Source: Phellopilus nigrolimitatus (Eukaryota; Basidiomycota; Agaricomycetes; Hymenochaetales; Hymenochaetaceae). From it: DNA of 64,000 nucleotides. Position 1 is the first letter of the stretch, and the number at the start of each line of letters is the position of its first letter. The notes below the pieces were generated by a model, which saw only the letters and a program-made list of their open reading frames with translations, was not told the DNA's origin and did not search any database. Where the stretch lies: positions 1 through 64,000 of the forward strand of contig JAJOHG010000018.1 in the NCBI GenBank assembly GCA_021029095.1. The letters are read 5' to 3'. The position numbers and the translations under genes were made by a program. This document shows positions 11,422-23,632 of the stretch, piece after piece.

Positions 11422-14400
11422 TCACAAACACCAGCCAACCGCAACACCCACGTCGCGCACGCCACGCACCTCCGCGAGGCCGAGCGCAAACAACAGGCAC
11501 TCCCGCTCGCGGTTGCTTCGGCCTTGAAGTCGGCATGCACGCGCGAGGAGGTACCATGCCTCCGCGCCATCCCAGCCTGCGCCGCGAGTGAGGGCCTCGA
11601 GCATCCCCGCAGCAAGGTCCACCGCGCCTGGCGCACGCGAACGCAGGTACAGCCCGCAGAGATGTACAGTCGCGGGCACGTCATCCGGTGCAATGAAGAG
11701 TGCCTTGTGAAACGCCTCGATTGCATTGCCTTCCTCGCCGAGCGTGGAGAAGTACAGCCCAAGCTACGCAATGTCATCATGGATATACTCGTTAGCTCTA
11801 CGCGAATAGTGTCAACGGTGAAGTACGCACTTGCACCCAAACAGCCTCATTCTCTTCGTCGAGCGTCTCGGCCTCCTGGATAGCGCCGCGTGTCTGGTCG
11901 AGCTTCTCCAGCCGTCTAAACGTCGCAGCCGACATCAGCCAGAGATCACTGAGTAGCCTGCGTTCGCGTGCATTTCGGTTATCATGCGAAGATTCGGTCG
12001 CGGATGTGGGAAGCGGTGGAAGCGGCGAGGACGGCGCGGTGGGCGATCCCCCGCGGACTTTCTCTGAAACCCGCGAGCGCGAGCTGAACGATATCCGTCT
12101 TCGCGAATGAATGGAAGAAGCCTGATACGGGCCCGCGCGCACCAGAACGGCATGTAGATCTAAGGATGGCAAAACAAAACAGAATAAACATTTTTATCAA
12201 CATTCAAGCTGGTTTTCCCACTGTCTCAAAACGCACCTGGGGCAGAGACGGAACGATGCAGACTCAGGCTGCTCCGCGCGACGCCGTTCCCAATCTTCTT
12301 CGAGATCGTATTGATGCGTGCCTGGTGCTTGTGCACCTGGTTCTTGAGCATCTGCTGCACGCGCTTCCCCTTCTTGTCACGATCGGGAGAGCCAGTTGAC
12401 TCGCCTGACATCCGTCTCTTCTCCTTGCTACTTCTACGCACAGACGTGGGAACAGATGAGCCGGGCCCAATCGTGTCGCTGGCCTCAGCCGGCCGATCAA
12501 GCGATGAGCGAGCTGGAGAGCGGATGGTTGTGGCGTCCAGAGAGGACGAGGGCGCGTGGGAAGGTGCATTCGAAATGGGGAGAGCGGATGACCCATCTGC
12601 CATATCACCATGGACCTGCGACGAGTCATTCGGGTCAGTGTCAAAGAACGCAGGACTCGACGTGAGCCGCGTGTCGATCGACGGCCTCCCTGAGCCTGTT
12701 AACTCCAGTTAATTAGTCGAGGAAATCGGGGTAAATAAAAATGCGACTCACGGGCCTGCGCAAAAGTGTCCCGCCGCTGCGAGTACCACTCGAAGACCTC
12801 AAGCCAGCACGCTTCGACGCCCTCGGCGCCCTCGACGCGCTCCGTGAGCGCGATCTGCGTCATGCGCAGCTGCAGCGCATGATCAAACAGTTCGCGCGGT
12901 GTAGCGCGCGGGTGATCCGGCACGCGCAGCAAGAGGTCCGCGGCGGGTGGAAGGCACCGCGCGGCAGAGTCAATAAGTGTGGGCGACGGATCCGCGGATC
13001 CGTTCGCGTCCTTTTTCGCGTCCTTCGCGCTCGCGGTGGGCGTCTGATCGCCATCTTCGTGCCCGTTTCCGAAGTCTCTGGGCACGACGCCGTCTTCCCG
13101 AAGCTCGTCTGCGTGAGTACGCAGTTCGACGTCTTCCGAGACTTCAATTGCGGCCTCGAGCACTCCCTTTGCCTTCTTCCACTCGCCCAGCTTTGCCTCG
13201 AGGAGCGCGAGCAAATGCCAGTGGCGGACCTCCCTCGGCTCAGCCTCGACGGCGTGCCTGCATAGCTCGATCGCCTTTTCGAGGTTACGCTCTGGGATCG
13301 GCTGCGAGAGCGCGAGGGCGGCGTGAAAGCAAGCAGACGGTGTCGGGTTGCGCTCGACCGAGCGGAGCAACAGATCGACAGACTTTGACAGCAAAGCCCC
13401 GCGCTCACCTGGTTCCTGCCCTGCAAAGTAATTTAGGTCCGAAGGGGCGACAAAAAAGAACGCCTATACACTTACCTCTGATTGCCAAGACGAATTTGCA
13501 GATCCCGTCTGCGAGGTCGACGCTCGCCACAAGCTCATCATTCACGTTCCCGAGGCGGCCGCGTACGCGCGCGACGAGCGCGTCTGCCTCGCGCGCCTCA
13601 CGTACACCGCCGCAGGGAATGCGGCACAGCATGCGCGCGCCTTGCACAAGGGTATCGACCCACAGTGTGTCGCGCTCGGTCATACCCTCGTCGTGCGTGT
13701 CCTCACCCTGTGCGTCGAGCGCGCCCGTCTCACGCGCCTTCTGCACAACCTGCACGTACAGCCGCACGACGCGCACCGCGAGCGTATGATCGCCCGAAAC
13801 GTGCAGCAGACGTGCCATGTGCCGCAGGATACGCGGCGAGTTGAACGTCAGGCGCGTCGCCCACCACAGGATGTCGAGGACCCAGCTGCTCTGGTCTCCT
13901 ACGGACCCGCCGGCTTCCCAGGCCGCGACGCACAAGTCGACGAATTCCTCAACCGGCGTGTTGCGCTCGCCCGCGCTTGGGAAGCGGGTCGAAGCGCTGA
14001 GGATCGCGCGGTACTCAAGCACGACGCTGCGCATCTCGGCCGACCATGCAGCAGGCCGAAGCTTGACGAGTGCGCGCAGATACAACGCGCACACTGTCGA
14101 ACGGTGCGCAGGCTGGAACGTCGGGGGCCAGTGTACACTGTGTGCGGCGTACGTGCGGAAGACGGACAGAGTTTTCTCGGCGGGCCAGTGCTGCGCAGAC
14201 AGTACTATGGAGCGCCAGAGGAGGCATTCGGCCCAGCGCCAGAGTTCGCGGTACTTGGTGAAGGACTCGAAGCTTGTGCGCCCGGGCTGGGCTGGTAGGG
14301 CTTTGGGGATTGCGAAAGATCGCAGAAGGGAGAGTCCCTTGTCATAAGATGCAAGCGCTTTGGAGGGGGAATCTGGCGCTGTACGTTCCTGGGCCATGCC

Positions 14401-15091
14401 TAGAGTAATTTGTACAACATGTTTATAATGAAAGCGACTAGACATACCTTTTAAACAGGCACTCCGGAGGGCCTCCATGAAGAGCCACGCGCTCCCATCT
14501 TCCACGTCTACTGGTGCTGCCGGTACGGAAGGAATCGACATCTTCTCTGCCTTTTCGTCTGCAGGCGTAACGAGGAGAGTGGGGCATGTCAGAGGCAGCG
14601 CGTCAGCGAACGCGACTCCCGCGACGTGTTCCAAGCACTCAGAGGGCCGGTCTAGGGCGAATGCGAAGAACGCCATGGCCTGCTTCACGAACTCATCAGA
14701 CGAGCTCAGTTGCTGTAACAATTCGTAGGCCTTTTGCGCATCTTCTCGTCTCTCCTCGAGCAAAACGCACTCATGCCCGAGCGCAAACGGGTCTTCCTCA
14801 TTACCTAGCTCTTTCGAGGGCGGGTTCGTCGAGGCAAGCAGCAAAGATAGGAAGTGCGTTTGAGAAGCAGCTTCCGGTACGTCTTTGTTTTCCTTCAGGA
14901 CAAAATAAATCGTAATATAATCAAACTGAAGTACCTGCGTGTTTTGAGTGTTTCTTGGCTTTTCTGAAGAGCTCCGACCACGACAGAGGTGAGCCGTTTG
15001 GTGTCCTCGCTGGCGCCGGGGACGTCCACTGTCCAGCCAACAGCGCGGCATGCACCTGCGTCCGGTAGTGAGTGTCCTTCAAGTCCGCCAT
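11422..15091 (-). CDS. YPP1: YPP1-like TPR protein of the PI4-kinase (STT4-EFR3-YPP1) complex
   Basis: Large multi-exon gene. The start at 15091 opens MADLKDTHYRTQVHAALLAG; the main exon (about 14900-13480) encodes a helical TPR-like region with YRELWRWAECLLWRSIVLSA. Further exons lie at about 13420-12750 (TPR repeats including LEKAIELCRHAVEAEPREVR), 12700-12230 (disordered, Ser-rich, then a basic KRVQQMLKNQVHKHQ segment), 12170-11840 (LWLMSAATFRRLEKLDQTR) and 11780-11422. The last ends with the typical C-terminal TPR block EEGNAIEAFHKALFIAPDDV and stop at 11422-11424. Fungal YPP1 (TTC7 in animals) anchors the STT4 PI4-kinase at the plasma membrane with EFR3. The frame is open throughout and only short introns interrupt it, so the gene looks intact. 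Identification is from TPR arrangement and C-terminal motifs; exon ends are approximate. Confidence 0.8.
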
Positions 15092-15619
15092 TGACGACTT
15101 AGGGATGCGTTGGCTCGACAAAATGACAGCATGAGTGCATCGGCAAGAATGCAAGAGCACTAGACGTGACTGTGACTGCTCGAGTGCTAGAATTCAAATC
15201 ACAGTGACTAGTGACCATAAAGTCTATGATACATGTACATTGATACATACATATATACATATGTTTTGAGGTCTACACTCTAATCATTAAGCATAATTTG
15301 ATGAAGGACCGGAAGCTTAGCAGACATTGAGTTAGAGTCTGTATCTCAAAAAATATCTCGTCTTGTATCTCACCGTTTAGACTGATTTTACTAGCCTAAG
15401 AGTATTACATGACAAAGAGTAACCTATATATAGGGCTCTGTGACATATATCATATCCTGACTTATGCAAATACAGCGGTGACGGCCCTCGTATTGGAAAG
15501 GTCCGGCCTCTCAACAAGTACTTCAGGCGGCCCGAGCCTTTACATTTTGGGGGCTAAATTGTCGTGCATATCTGAAAATGGCAGGAATTGGACTCTACCA
15601 CTGACCGACGCCCGCCACG
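15092..15619. promoter_or_regulatory. Divergent intergenic region between YPP1 and the C2H2 gene
   Basis: About 530 bp separate two head-to-head genes, so this must hold both promoters. It is AT-rich with a TACATGTACATTGATACAT cluster around 15230-15260 and a TATATATAGG stretch near 15430. No gene is seen in it. Confidence 0.4.
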
Positions 15620-16817
15620 ATGTCGCAGAGCCGACATGTGAGCGCCTCGCCGTCGTTCAGCGCCCGCTCCCCATCTCCGTACTTCTCTCCCGTCGCCAGT
15701 GCCGAACACGCCGTCTGGGACTCGTCTTTCGACGTCGACGCGTCGGCCTCGCGTCCTGTTTCCCCGTTGCTGTCCGACGGCCAGGTCGCCGACTACGAGG
15801 CCGACAGCGTCACCTGCCTTTGGGAAAATTGCGGCCTGCCATTCTCACACCTGCAGACGCTCATCGACCATATCCACAATGGTGAGCAGCCGTGTCTGTA
15901 TACCCAACTGAATCCATTCTTAAACAATAAATAAACAAAAAGAACACATCGGGATGAACAAGTCGACATACACCTGCGAATGGGCAACCTGCACCCGACG
16001 CGGGATCCAGCAGGCCTCGCGCTTCGCCCTCATCTCGCACATCCGCGCGCACACCGGCGAGAAGCCGTTCACCTGCCCGCTCCCCGAGTGTGACAAGTCC
16101 TTCACCCGCTCCGACGCCATGGCGAAGCACATGCGCCTCCAGCACAATATATCGCCACCCCTTCCCGGTAGAGGCGGTGCCCGCAAGCGCAAGCGCGATG
16201 ACAGCAACGATGCTGATGGCACTCCGGGTCCTCCTGCGCCGCCGCTCAAGGTTGAGGGGCTCACTCCAACAGACCTATCCGCAGGCGCGGCCGTATGGGC
16301 CGAGTTCGAAGACGCGACGCCCCCCATTGATGAGCGCGCTGATTACATCCGCGCACGCAGTATGAGCCCGGGTGGAGCGAGCACGGCGTCTACTGGTGAC
16401 GGCGAGCGCGGCGGCGGCAGTGACGGACTGCCCGATCACTTGCTGCAGCGCCTAGACCCCCAGACGGGGACGATCCTCGGGCGTTCGCCCGCGATGGTGC
16501 GGTACCTGCTCATGAAGGCCAAGCACCGTTTCGTGCTAGAGCAGCACGAGAGCTTGCTCGAGGAGCTACGTGTTGTGCGCAACGAGGAGCGTCGCGCCCG
16601 CGAGCAGAAGGAGGAAGTACTGGACGATGTCTTGAGATCCTATTTGGGGTTCGTGTTTCTTTTCTTTTTTCTGATTTGCGTCCGACTGATTTATTGCAGC
16701 CCGCAGGCTGAGTTTCTTATTGTGCAGCCGCAAATGCAGTACGTGAACGCTCCACCACTACAACCCGGTGTCTCCTCTACGATGGACTCATACGTGGAAG
16801 GAATGAACGGTTCTTGA
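15620..16817 (+). CDS. C2H2 zinc-finger protein, probable INO80-complex Iec1-like subunit
   Basis: Exons 15620-15881, 15943-16648 and 16700-16817 (introns of 61 and 51 nt; the second keeps frame) give 361 aa. The N-terminus is Ser/Pro-rich. The first atypical finger begins CLWENCGLPFSHLQTLIDH and runs across intron 1 into HNEHIG. The second is CEWATCTRRGIQQASRFAL ending SHIRAH, with the linker TGEKPF; the third is CPLPECDKSFTRSDAMAKH. A C-terminal block (PAMVRYLLMKAKHRFVLEQ, then a coiled coil rich in E/R) follows. This arrangement of fingers plus a helical C-terminus resembles fungal Iec1, a zinc-finger subunit of the INO80 chromatin remodeller; a sequence-specific transcription factor is the alternative. 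Head-to-head with YPP1 and tail-adjacent to TAF11. Confidence 0.75.
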
Positions 16818-16976
16818 CATTTTTTTCAAACACTCTTGGGCATGTTGTACTATTGGCAATACATGTATATCTTGTAATAATTTAATGCAGTTTCAGAAAG
16901 ATCACGTTCATAAAACTTACGTAAACACCGTGGCTTCAGATCTGCGTACTCAACCACTTGCTTACCGTCAACCATA

Positions 16977-17895
16977 ATGAGTTCGCCTTTCGAGCAAAGC
17001 CCAATGAGCACGTACCCCGCCCCGTCATCCGGACCATCGACGCCCTCGCTCGGTGGAGGCGGGGCGCGCAGTAAAGCGGCGGGCACGAAAAAAGGCCGCA
17101 AGTCCCGGGGAGCGAGCATCGCGCCATCTGCCGCTTCGCCCGACCTGCAAGCCAGTTCTGGGTCGACCATTCAGTGGGCGACACCCATCCAGACATCCGC
17201 CCCCGATGCATCGTCTGTAGGCAAGGTGAGCGTGGCCGCGGGAGGAACTGGCGAGCCCGCCGTTGTCCCGGAGAGGCCCGTACCCTCGGGATCTGGCCGC
17301 GCTGTGGTAGGTGCCGCGGGCCAGGCTGCTGCTGGTGCGGGTGCAGATGATGACGGGGAGGGTGAGGAGGACCTGTTGCCAGACATGGCAGACGATGACT
17401 ACTCTGCACAATTGTCCTGGCAGAGCCAGTCCAAAGATAACCTGAAGTGTGTGCCACTTCTCGCTGCCATTCATCTTCGAGCTGAATGTTGGCGGGCAGG
17501 GTGTTGATGGATAACTTCTCTGCTGAGCAGTATGATCGGTACGAGGCATACAGGCGGAACGCGTTACCGAAGCAGGCGGTGCGACGAGTCAGTACTAGTT
17601 TGCGCTATGTTATTCTGTTACAATTTCGCTCATGTACAGGTCCGCTTTGAAACAGGTTATCCAGCAGACACTCGGGCAGCAAGTATCCACCCCCGTTGCG
17701 CAAGTCGTTGCCGGGTTCGGGAAGGTCTTCGTTGGTGAGATCGTCGAGAAGGCGCGCAGGGTGCAGCAAAGCAGGGGAGAGTCCGGACCATTGTCGCCAG
17801 ACCACTTGCGCGAGGCTTATCGCGAGTACCAGGACGAGGCAGGGCGTGTCGGCGCGGCGAGGCCTGTCAGAGGAAAAAAGCTGTTCGTCCGTTGA
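16977..17895 (+). CDS. TAF11: TFIID subunit TAF11 (histone-fold protein)
   Basis: Exons 16977-17446, 17500-17587 and 17656-17895 give 265 aa with consistent phases. The N-terminal 150 residues are disordered (Ser/Ala/Gly-rich, then an acidic GADDDGEGEEDLLPDMADDD). The TAFII28-type histone fold starts at MDNFSAEQYDRYEAYRRNAL, continues across intron 2 as QAVRRVIQQTLGQQVSTPVA and VAGFGKVFVGEIVEKAR, and ends with GPLSPDHLREAYREYQDEAG. In the family this fold pairs with TAF13 inside TFIID and contacts TBP/TFIIA at RNA polymerase II promoters. The second acceptor was chosen because only the AG at 17654-17655 restores the frame. Intact, ordinary housekeeping gene. Confidence 0.9.
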
Positions 17896-17972
17896 ATTTT
17901 ATTCTCAGTATGTCTTGTATCATATCACTCCATGTATTTTGTATTATTCAACCTTTCTCAAGGAACTGCTCT

Positions 17973-20448
17973 TTACACGTTCTTGGCCTTGTCCGTATAC
18001 CCGTAGAGGTGCTTCAACTCGTCGCACGTCACGTATACACCATCATCTAGCTGCACCTGTGTCGCTGTCGCAAACGCCGCGGGGCACGCCCAGGGTATCG
18101 TAGGTGTCGCGAACGGCAGGTTCGAGTTGGTCGGCGTCGGCGCCAGGCTGTCGGTGACCTTATCCTGCCCCAGTCTCTGCTGCTCTCTGTCGTCGTTCTC
18201 ACTTTGCACACTCTTCCCCTTCGCCTTAGGGCCTGCATTCGGTGCCTGCATCAGCGCCGCGGTCTGGTCGTAGTAATAGTACGGTGCGGTCAGGTAGCTA
18301 TCGTCCGCGCGTTTCAGGAACGCCGCGTACTTCCCGTCTGCGTCGCCGTACGCTGCCGCAATGGCCGCGACGTGCGGGAAGATGTCCGATACATCCTCCT
18401 TGCCTGGATTCTGTCGCAGCGTGAAGTCAAGCGCGTCCTTAATTGTCGCGCCGTACTTCGATTTGGTCGTCCAAAAGTTCAACCCAAGCTGGTCTCCAAG
18501 CTTAGCGTTTGTCTGGGGCCGAGCGCGCTAAGCAAGGTTAAGCCCATTATATGGAGTAAAGGGACTCACGATCATGGCTTCCAGATTGAAGCAGCGGTAG
18601 TGGTACGGCCGCGTGCGGACGGCCTCGAAGGGTTGCTCTCCTGACGCTGCAATCTGGTCCTGGAACTGCTTCTTGAAATACGCGTTGAGCGCAGCTGCTG
18701 CGTCATCCTGGTTCTGGATGAGGATGTTCATCGCCGCGAGCTGGTTCGTGGCAAACGAGCCATGATTGCTGGAATGCAAGGAATCCGTTAGAAAATCAAA
18801 AGCTAAGAAACGGAGCAAACAGAGAACCCACTTTGGTGCAGAAAGCGCCGTTTGGCCGATAGAGCTCGATTGGAGCCACTTCACGTACTGCTGAGTCCAT
18901 GCGACCATCTGCGCGTCAAGTGTGCTCGTCCATGCGGACGTGCCCGCCGCACGCATGATTTGGATGGCGTTCGCGATCTTGACCATCCCGCGGAGATCAA
19001 TCACACCGAGAAATTCACCGACCTGTTGACCTGGGCCACGGATGACCTGCCCATATGCGACCCGCGGATGCATTCCGGTTTTGTCGTCGAGGAAGAAGCC
19101 CTGCATGAACTGCACGGCGGTCTGCGCGGTGTCGGAAGTACCGGCGAGCACGGACGCAACCACATTCCACAGCACGGACTGCGTGACATCGACGATGGCA
19201 ATCACGCCATTCAAGAGGCGCACGTCTGGGTTGAGCTGCCCGTCCTTAGTGACGTACTTGCATGTCGTCCACGCTGTGATTTTCGAGAAGTACGTTCAGA
19301 TGAAAATGCGCACAGAAAGGGAGACTTACTGGCGCTGGGAGGCATGCTCTTCGATGGCGACGGCGTGCAATCCGAATCCGACCCGCCTGCGGTCGTCTTC
19401 GACGGCGGCGCCTGATGTGTGGCTTGTCCCTTCGGCGCGCTCGTCGTCTTGGGGTCGGGCTGCGCCTTCTGCGTGTTTCTGGCATTTTCCGCTGCAGCAG
19501 CGCTCCCGCCCGCCACGTTGTCGGACGTAGACGACGGTTGAGTATCCGGCACACCAGTAGGTAACGTAACGGAGGTCACGTCTGGAATATCTCTCTGGGA
19601 AAGGTTAAGCTGGAGTGCGTCTCCGGGCGCGACGAGGACTGCGCGTTTTCGGGGCGCGGGTGCATGTGCGAAGCGCCTGACGCGCCTAATCATCCTGTGG
19701 TGCGCTACTGGTAGTGATTCTGTGGCTGGCACGGACGAGGGTAGATCTGGCAGCGGCGGTACGTTGTCGTCGTCATCGTCGTCATCGTCGTCGTCTCCTG
19801 CGTTCTCATCTCCAGTATTCTCCCCTCCACTTCCGTCTCCGTCGCTATCGCCAGCGCCAGCATCATCGTCTCCGTAATCCGATGAGTCGTCGCTGTCGCC
19901 ACTCGAATCTGTATCAGAATTCCCCTCTCCGTCGGAGTTGGTTCTGTTCCCGCCTGTGGTGAGATGTGTGCGTGGGCCTGTGCACCAGTTGCAATCTGGC
20001 CAGTGACTATTTCTTTATCAGCATCCCTATTTTATTCGTTTCAAGGTTCGCGTCTAGCGACTCACTAAGGCGCCCAACTCAGATAGTCGAGCTTGTCCCC
20101 GTTCGGCGGGAGTACTGTGGAGTCCCCGAATACCGCTAGGAGTGCAATAAGCGCAAAGGCACAATCAGCCAGTCAGCCGCGACGGCCGGCCAGAAGGAAG
20201 GAAAAGAGATACGTACTCCAAGGCCCCTGACTCGCGCTCGATCTGGCGTATTCAGAGATCTTTTTCTGTGCTTCGGGCAAGCCGCTCTTTTGCAACACGA
20301 AGGACGGGTTCACCCAGTCGTTCCCGTCCGCTGGAGGCGCAAGCATGGTTCACATGGATAACAGTTTTACGCGAGTCTGGGCGAAGAGCTTACCGGCGAC
20401 TCCCCGCATGTAGACGGCAAGGAGGGCGACAGCGGTGAAGGCACGCAT
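17973..20448 (-). CDS. Secreted alginate-lyase-like polysaccharide lyase with acidic insert
   Basis: The start at 20448 encodes a signal peptide (MRAFTAVALLAVYMRGVAG). Short exons follow (NDWVNPSFVLQKSGLPEAQ; VLPPNGDKLDYLSWAP), then a long exon (about 19980-19340) and three catalytic exons down to the stop at 17973. Family landmarks: CKYVTKDGQLNPDVR, SNHGSFATNQLAAMNIL (the His-Gly block typical of the alginate lyase superfamily), RTRPYHYRCFNLEAM and LNFWTTKSKYGATIKDALDF. Predicted action: cleavage of uronic-acid polymers by beta-elimination outside the cell; substrate not determinable here. Odd: between the Cys-rich WC motif and CKYVTKDG lies an insert of about 200 residues, Ser/Asp-rich with runs of D, then Arg-rich, then Ala/Thr-rich. 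It may be a disordered linker or an unspliced insertion. A 600-bp copy of this segment lies at 33548-34147. Confidence 0.75.
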
Positions 20449-21157
20449 CTTGTCAAAGATTTAATAGGGAGAAATTAATAGGAGCCAGCTCCGAGATTAC
20501 AGTGGGTGGACGAAGGAGATAAAGAGGCAGGAAATGGGTTCAGAATGCGCATTGGGATTTTATACCCAGCCCGCAAGGCTTTGGTCCAAAGGCTGGTATT
20601 TGGATTCACACCGACCGACTTTTTTTTTTATCGCGTCATGTTCTGAAACTCGTGCGGACTTGTCAGCCACGTGGAAATTGTCGGTTTATCCAAGCTGAAC
20701 AGGCCTCAGATACCACCCGAGTCTATACTGTTTTCCAATTCCTAAAGCTTCAAGGTTGTGGCACTGCTAGGTCTTGCGGATTACCGAGGTCAACCGTCGA
20801 TTTTCTGTGACATACCCGAATGAACTGCGATTCATAAGGCAGAGGGTAGAAAAGATTTTGTTCAAGCCTGGTAAAAAACTTGGGACTTGGCAAGGTATTT
20901 GGAAAGTATTACTACTCTCTAGATTTAATGTCTAAGATACATCGGCGCTCTTGCTTTCAAGCAAAAGGATCATTTTTTGTCTTCCTTCGAATTTTTAACG
21001 ACCGGACAAATCGCATAGATGAATCGCCTGATTTCATTTTCCATTGCTGGGGCTCAGTATCTTCTACATGAGTGTGTCAATTGCTCATCTTCAATACCTA
21101 CTATTTCTCATTCTAATAAAGACATAATATACAATTGTTGAAGATAGATATATGCTA
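20449..21157. other. Intergenic, upstream of the lyase gene
   Basis: Contains the likely lyase promoter. The short ORF at 20880-21071 lacks family features. Ends at the left TA of the MITE starting at 21158. Confidence 0.35.
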
Positions 21158-21941
21158 AGGTAGGCGACATTCTATCTCGACCACCTGTGTGACACCTTTT
21201 TTCCTCACTTTATTCCTCACTCAACATCCCACAAAGGCTCATTCTAACAGCTACATCATGAAAATATCATGTCTGGCTACTGAATGATGCAGGGGTTTTC
21301 AGAAAAAAAAAGTTTTCATGAAGAAATAAGCCCGAAAAAAAAATTGATTTATTTGTACTCTAAACGTCGTTTCTGCATGTTTGAGCATGGTTTGGAAAAA
21401 AATCTGCCAGAATTTGGCCGCGTTACCGTGACGTTACATTGTCTTATTTGTATATTAGTTATTATATATTATAATCAGGCACTGCATTTATTTGGTAATT
21501 TCAACAGAATTCACAAAGCAACGTTATCGGGCTACACCACGCACATCCTCACTAGCTATTATGGAAAAGAATATGCTGGAGTGCCTTGACTCTGTTTCCT
21601 TAGTGCATATTTGCTGGTGAGCCATCTCTTTTTACTTTTTTCACTTACAAGCCATATGTGCCGCAAAGCACTATTGTGGACACCGAGTTGTTCCTACCTC
21701 AATTATGGAAGAAATTGCCAACGCAAACGTTTAGCTTAGCCTTTTATTTCTTTTTTATACTACTGTATAGTACTACTACAACATGTATGACTGCAAAATA
21801 CAGTAAATCTGTCTTCGAAATCTTGTTTTCATCTGATTTGATTGATTTCTATGTTTCCCAAAAAAAAAATCCGCCCAAGCCGAAGATTTGGCCGCGTGAC
21901 CGTGACATGTCACAGTGGTCGAGATAGAATGTCGCCTACCT
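21158..21941. mobile_element. MITE, 784 bp, TA-flanked (Tc1/mariner-type, non-autonomous)
   Basis: Perfect 27-bp terminal inverted repeats: the left end reads AGGTAGGCGACATTCTATCT and continues to 21184; the right end is its exact reverse complement at 21915-21941. TA dinucleotides lie directly outside both ends (21156-21157 and 21942-21943), fitting a TA target-site duplication. The interior is very AT-rich, has no transposase, and holds palindromic GTGACATGTCAC near the right end. It lies just 3' of the ADP-ribosylglycohydrolase stop. Confidence 0.8.
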
Positions 21942-21959
21942 TATCTACTACAGCGCGGT

Positions 21960-23293
21960 TCACGCTAGCGCGTTCTCCGTGAGCTTTCCAAACACGCTCT
22001 CCAGAACGTCTCTCTTCTGTAATGCCTCGAGCCAGCGTGCAGGTATCGCTTCTACGCCATACAGCGCACCAGCAAGTTGGCCATATATCGCACAAACAGT
22101 GTCGACGTCCGAACCAAGGGGGAGGAGTTTGAGCATCCCCTTCAAGTCAAACAAATAATAAAAAGAGAAAGGAATGCGAATATCAGTTGTGACTGTAGAC
22201 CATCTGCCGACTGAATGTAGACTCCTACAAGGGCGCTCACTAACCTCTTCAAAAGAGCTTGAGCTCCACAACGCCCAGAGCGCTGCCTCGTGTGAGTGGA
22301 TGACGAATCCCGAAGTTTTTATCTCATTTACAGTCTTCGTCTTCCATGAGCCCATACGCAGAGCCTGCACTTCTTCCGTGATAAAGTCAAGCGCGTCAGG
22401 CGAAACACCAGAGGGAACGTAAGTCGGACTGATAACAGTTCTCTTTCTTCGCTGTATTTCTTCAACAGATGTGTCCGTGTCACTATTAAACGCGAAAAAC
22501 CCCAGCATCTGCGCCGTCGCCAGCCGGCAAGATTCAAGACATAGTTGAGACGCATGCGTTACGCGGCTTTGCGCTTCAGACATCTCGAGAGCCACTGCGG
22601 GCTTGGCGTGAAAGAACACAGGAATGGGGGCAAGTCGCATAAGTGAGCCGTTGCCTGAGGATGAAGGTTCGCTTGAGCCGGAAAGCACAAGGCGAGACGT
22701 GCTACCGTGAAGAGCATCGGAGTAAACCGAGAGAGCATTACGGGTTGCGTTACCTGCAGAGGAAAAACCTAGCGTTTGACGCGATGTTCATGTTAAAATA
22801 AAAGAAGCGCAGCGCACCGATATCGAAGCAGTAACCAACAGCGGACATATATCCTACATGTATTTTAGACTGCTTAGAGCTCTTTTACTTGATTGGCAGA
22901 TCAAATCTCTGTGCATACCGTCCTCATACCACTTGACCATCTTCTTGGCCACATCCTCCCAGTTGAATGCTCCAAGATCATTCAGAGACTCGGCCAGACA
23001 GAGCGCCAAGCTGTATATCCATCAGCGAACCCAAACGCGACAAATTATCACATGAGCAGCAGCAAACACCTCGTATCGTCCGTCCACGTTCCCGCCCCCA
23101 TCCGAGAACGTCCAGGAGTGTTCGACTTCTCCATTTCGCCTGAAACTGCGTATGACCCGCGCCTCTTGAACTCGTACGGCGCGCCGAGCGCATCACCGAC
23201 CGCGAGCCCATAAAGAGCGCCGCGAAATCGAGAGTTGAGTACAGCTCTCAGAGGAATCTGCTCCCGACCATGGGATTTTTCAGAGTGAGCCAT
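21960..23293 (-). CDS. ADP-ribosylglycohydrolase family protein
   Basis: The start at 23293 begins MAHSEKSHGREQ. Exon 1 (23293-23070) carries the family opening GALYGLAVGDALGAPYEF and the metal-binding GTWTDDT. Exon 2 (23010 downwards) has SLALCLAESLNDLGAFNWED. A third has YMSAVGYCFDIG. Then a long exon continues as NATRNALSVYSDALHGS, GNGSLMRLAPIPVFF and HSHEAALWALW, and the last exon has GSDVDTVCAIYGQLAGALYG and ends at 21960. Members remove ADP-ribose from proteins or from dinitrogenase reductase-type targets and use two Mg ions held by aspartates; the usual DTDT motif reads SDVDT here, so one metal ligand position may differ. Exons join in phase and the gene looks complete. No operon-like context; two MITEs flank it. 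Confidence 0.85.
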
Positions 23294-23375
23294 GATCGTG
23301 TCTTTGTAAGTAAAAAATTGATGATGAGATTTTAAAGCCTAGCAAAGAAGACGTCCATAATTCGGAGATGTCATA

Positions 23376-23632
23376 CAGTTGGGTCAGAAAAGTCTTCGGC
23401 CCCCTAAAAAAGGAAGGTGGTCCTCGTCCGCGTCGTTCACACAAAAAAGGTCAAAAAATGTTGTGAAAGTATGCGAGCCTTTGCCCTAGATACATATGAG
23501 AAAGAAAAACTAAGTATATATATATATTGGATGATTTGAGCTGACAGCGTACCATAGCGCGTCGTGCGCTACGCAGGCGGGAACTGCCTTCCCTTTTTAG
23601 GGGGAGGGCCGAAGACTTTTCTGACCCACCTG
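23376..23632. mobile_element. MITE, 257 bp, TA-flanked (Tc1/mariner-type)
   Basis: The ends read CAGTTGGGTCAGAAAAGTCT (left) and the reverse complement of CAGGTGGGTCAGAAAAGTCT (right). The inverted repeat continues inward as TCGGCCC and an imperfect CCTAAAAA-GGAAGG stretch, so it is about 45 bp with one mismatch in the first 27. TA flanks both ends (23374-23375, 23633-23634). The CAGT-type terminus plus TA duplication is typical of Tc1/mariner relatives. No coding capacity. It sits just upstream of the CRN-like gene copy 1. Confidence 0.8.

Noticed and set aside
11356..14900. Several long plus-strand ORFs opposite YPP1
   Set aside because: They are shadows of a GC-rich coding region; only the minus frame shows TPR motifs and sensible introns.
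15620..16817. Generic Zn2Cys6 or pH-response regulator
   Set aside because: The fingers are C2H2 with TGEKPF linkers and a coiled C-terminus; no Zn2Cys6 cluster is present.
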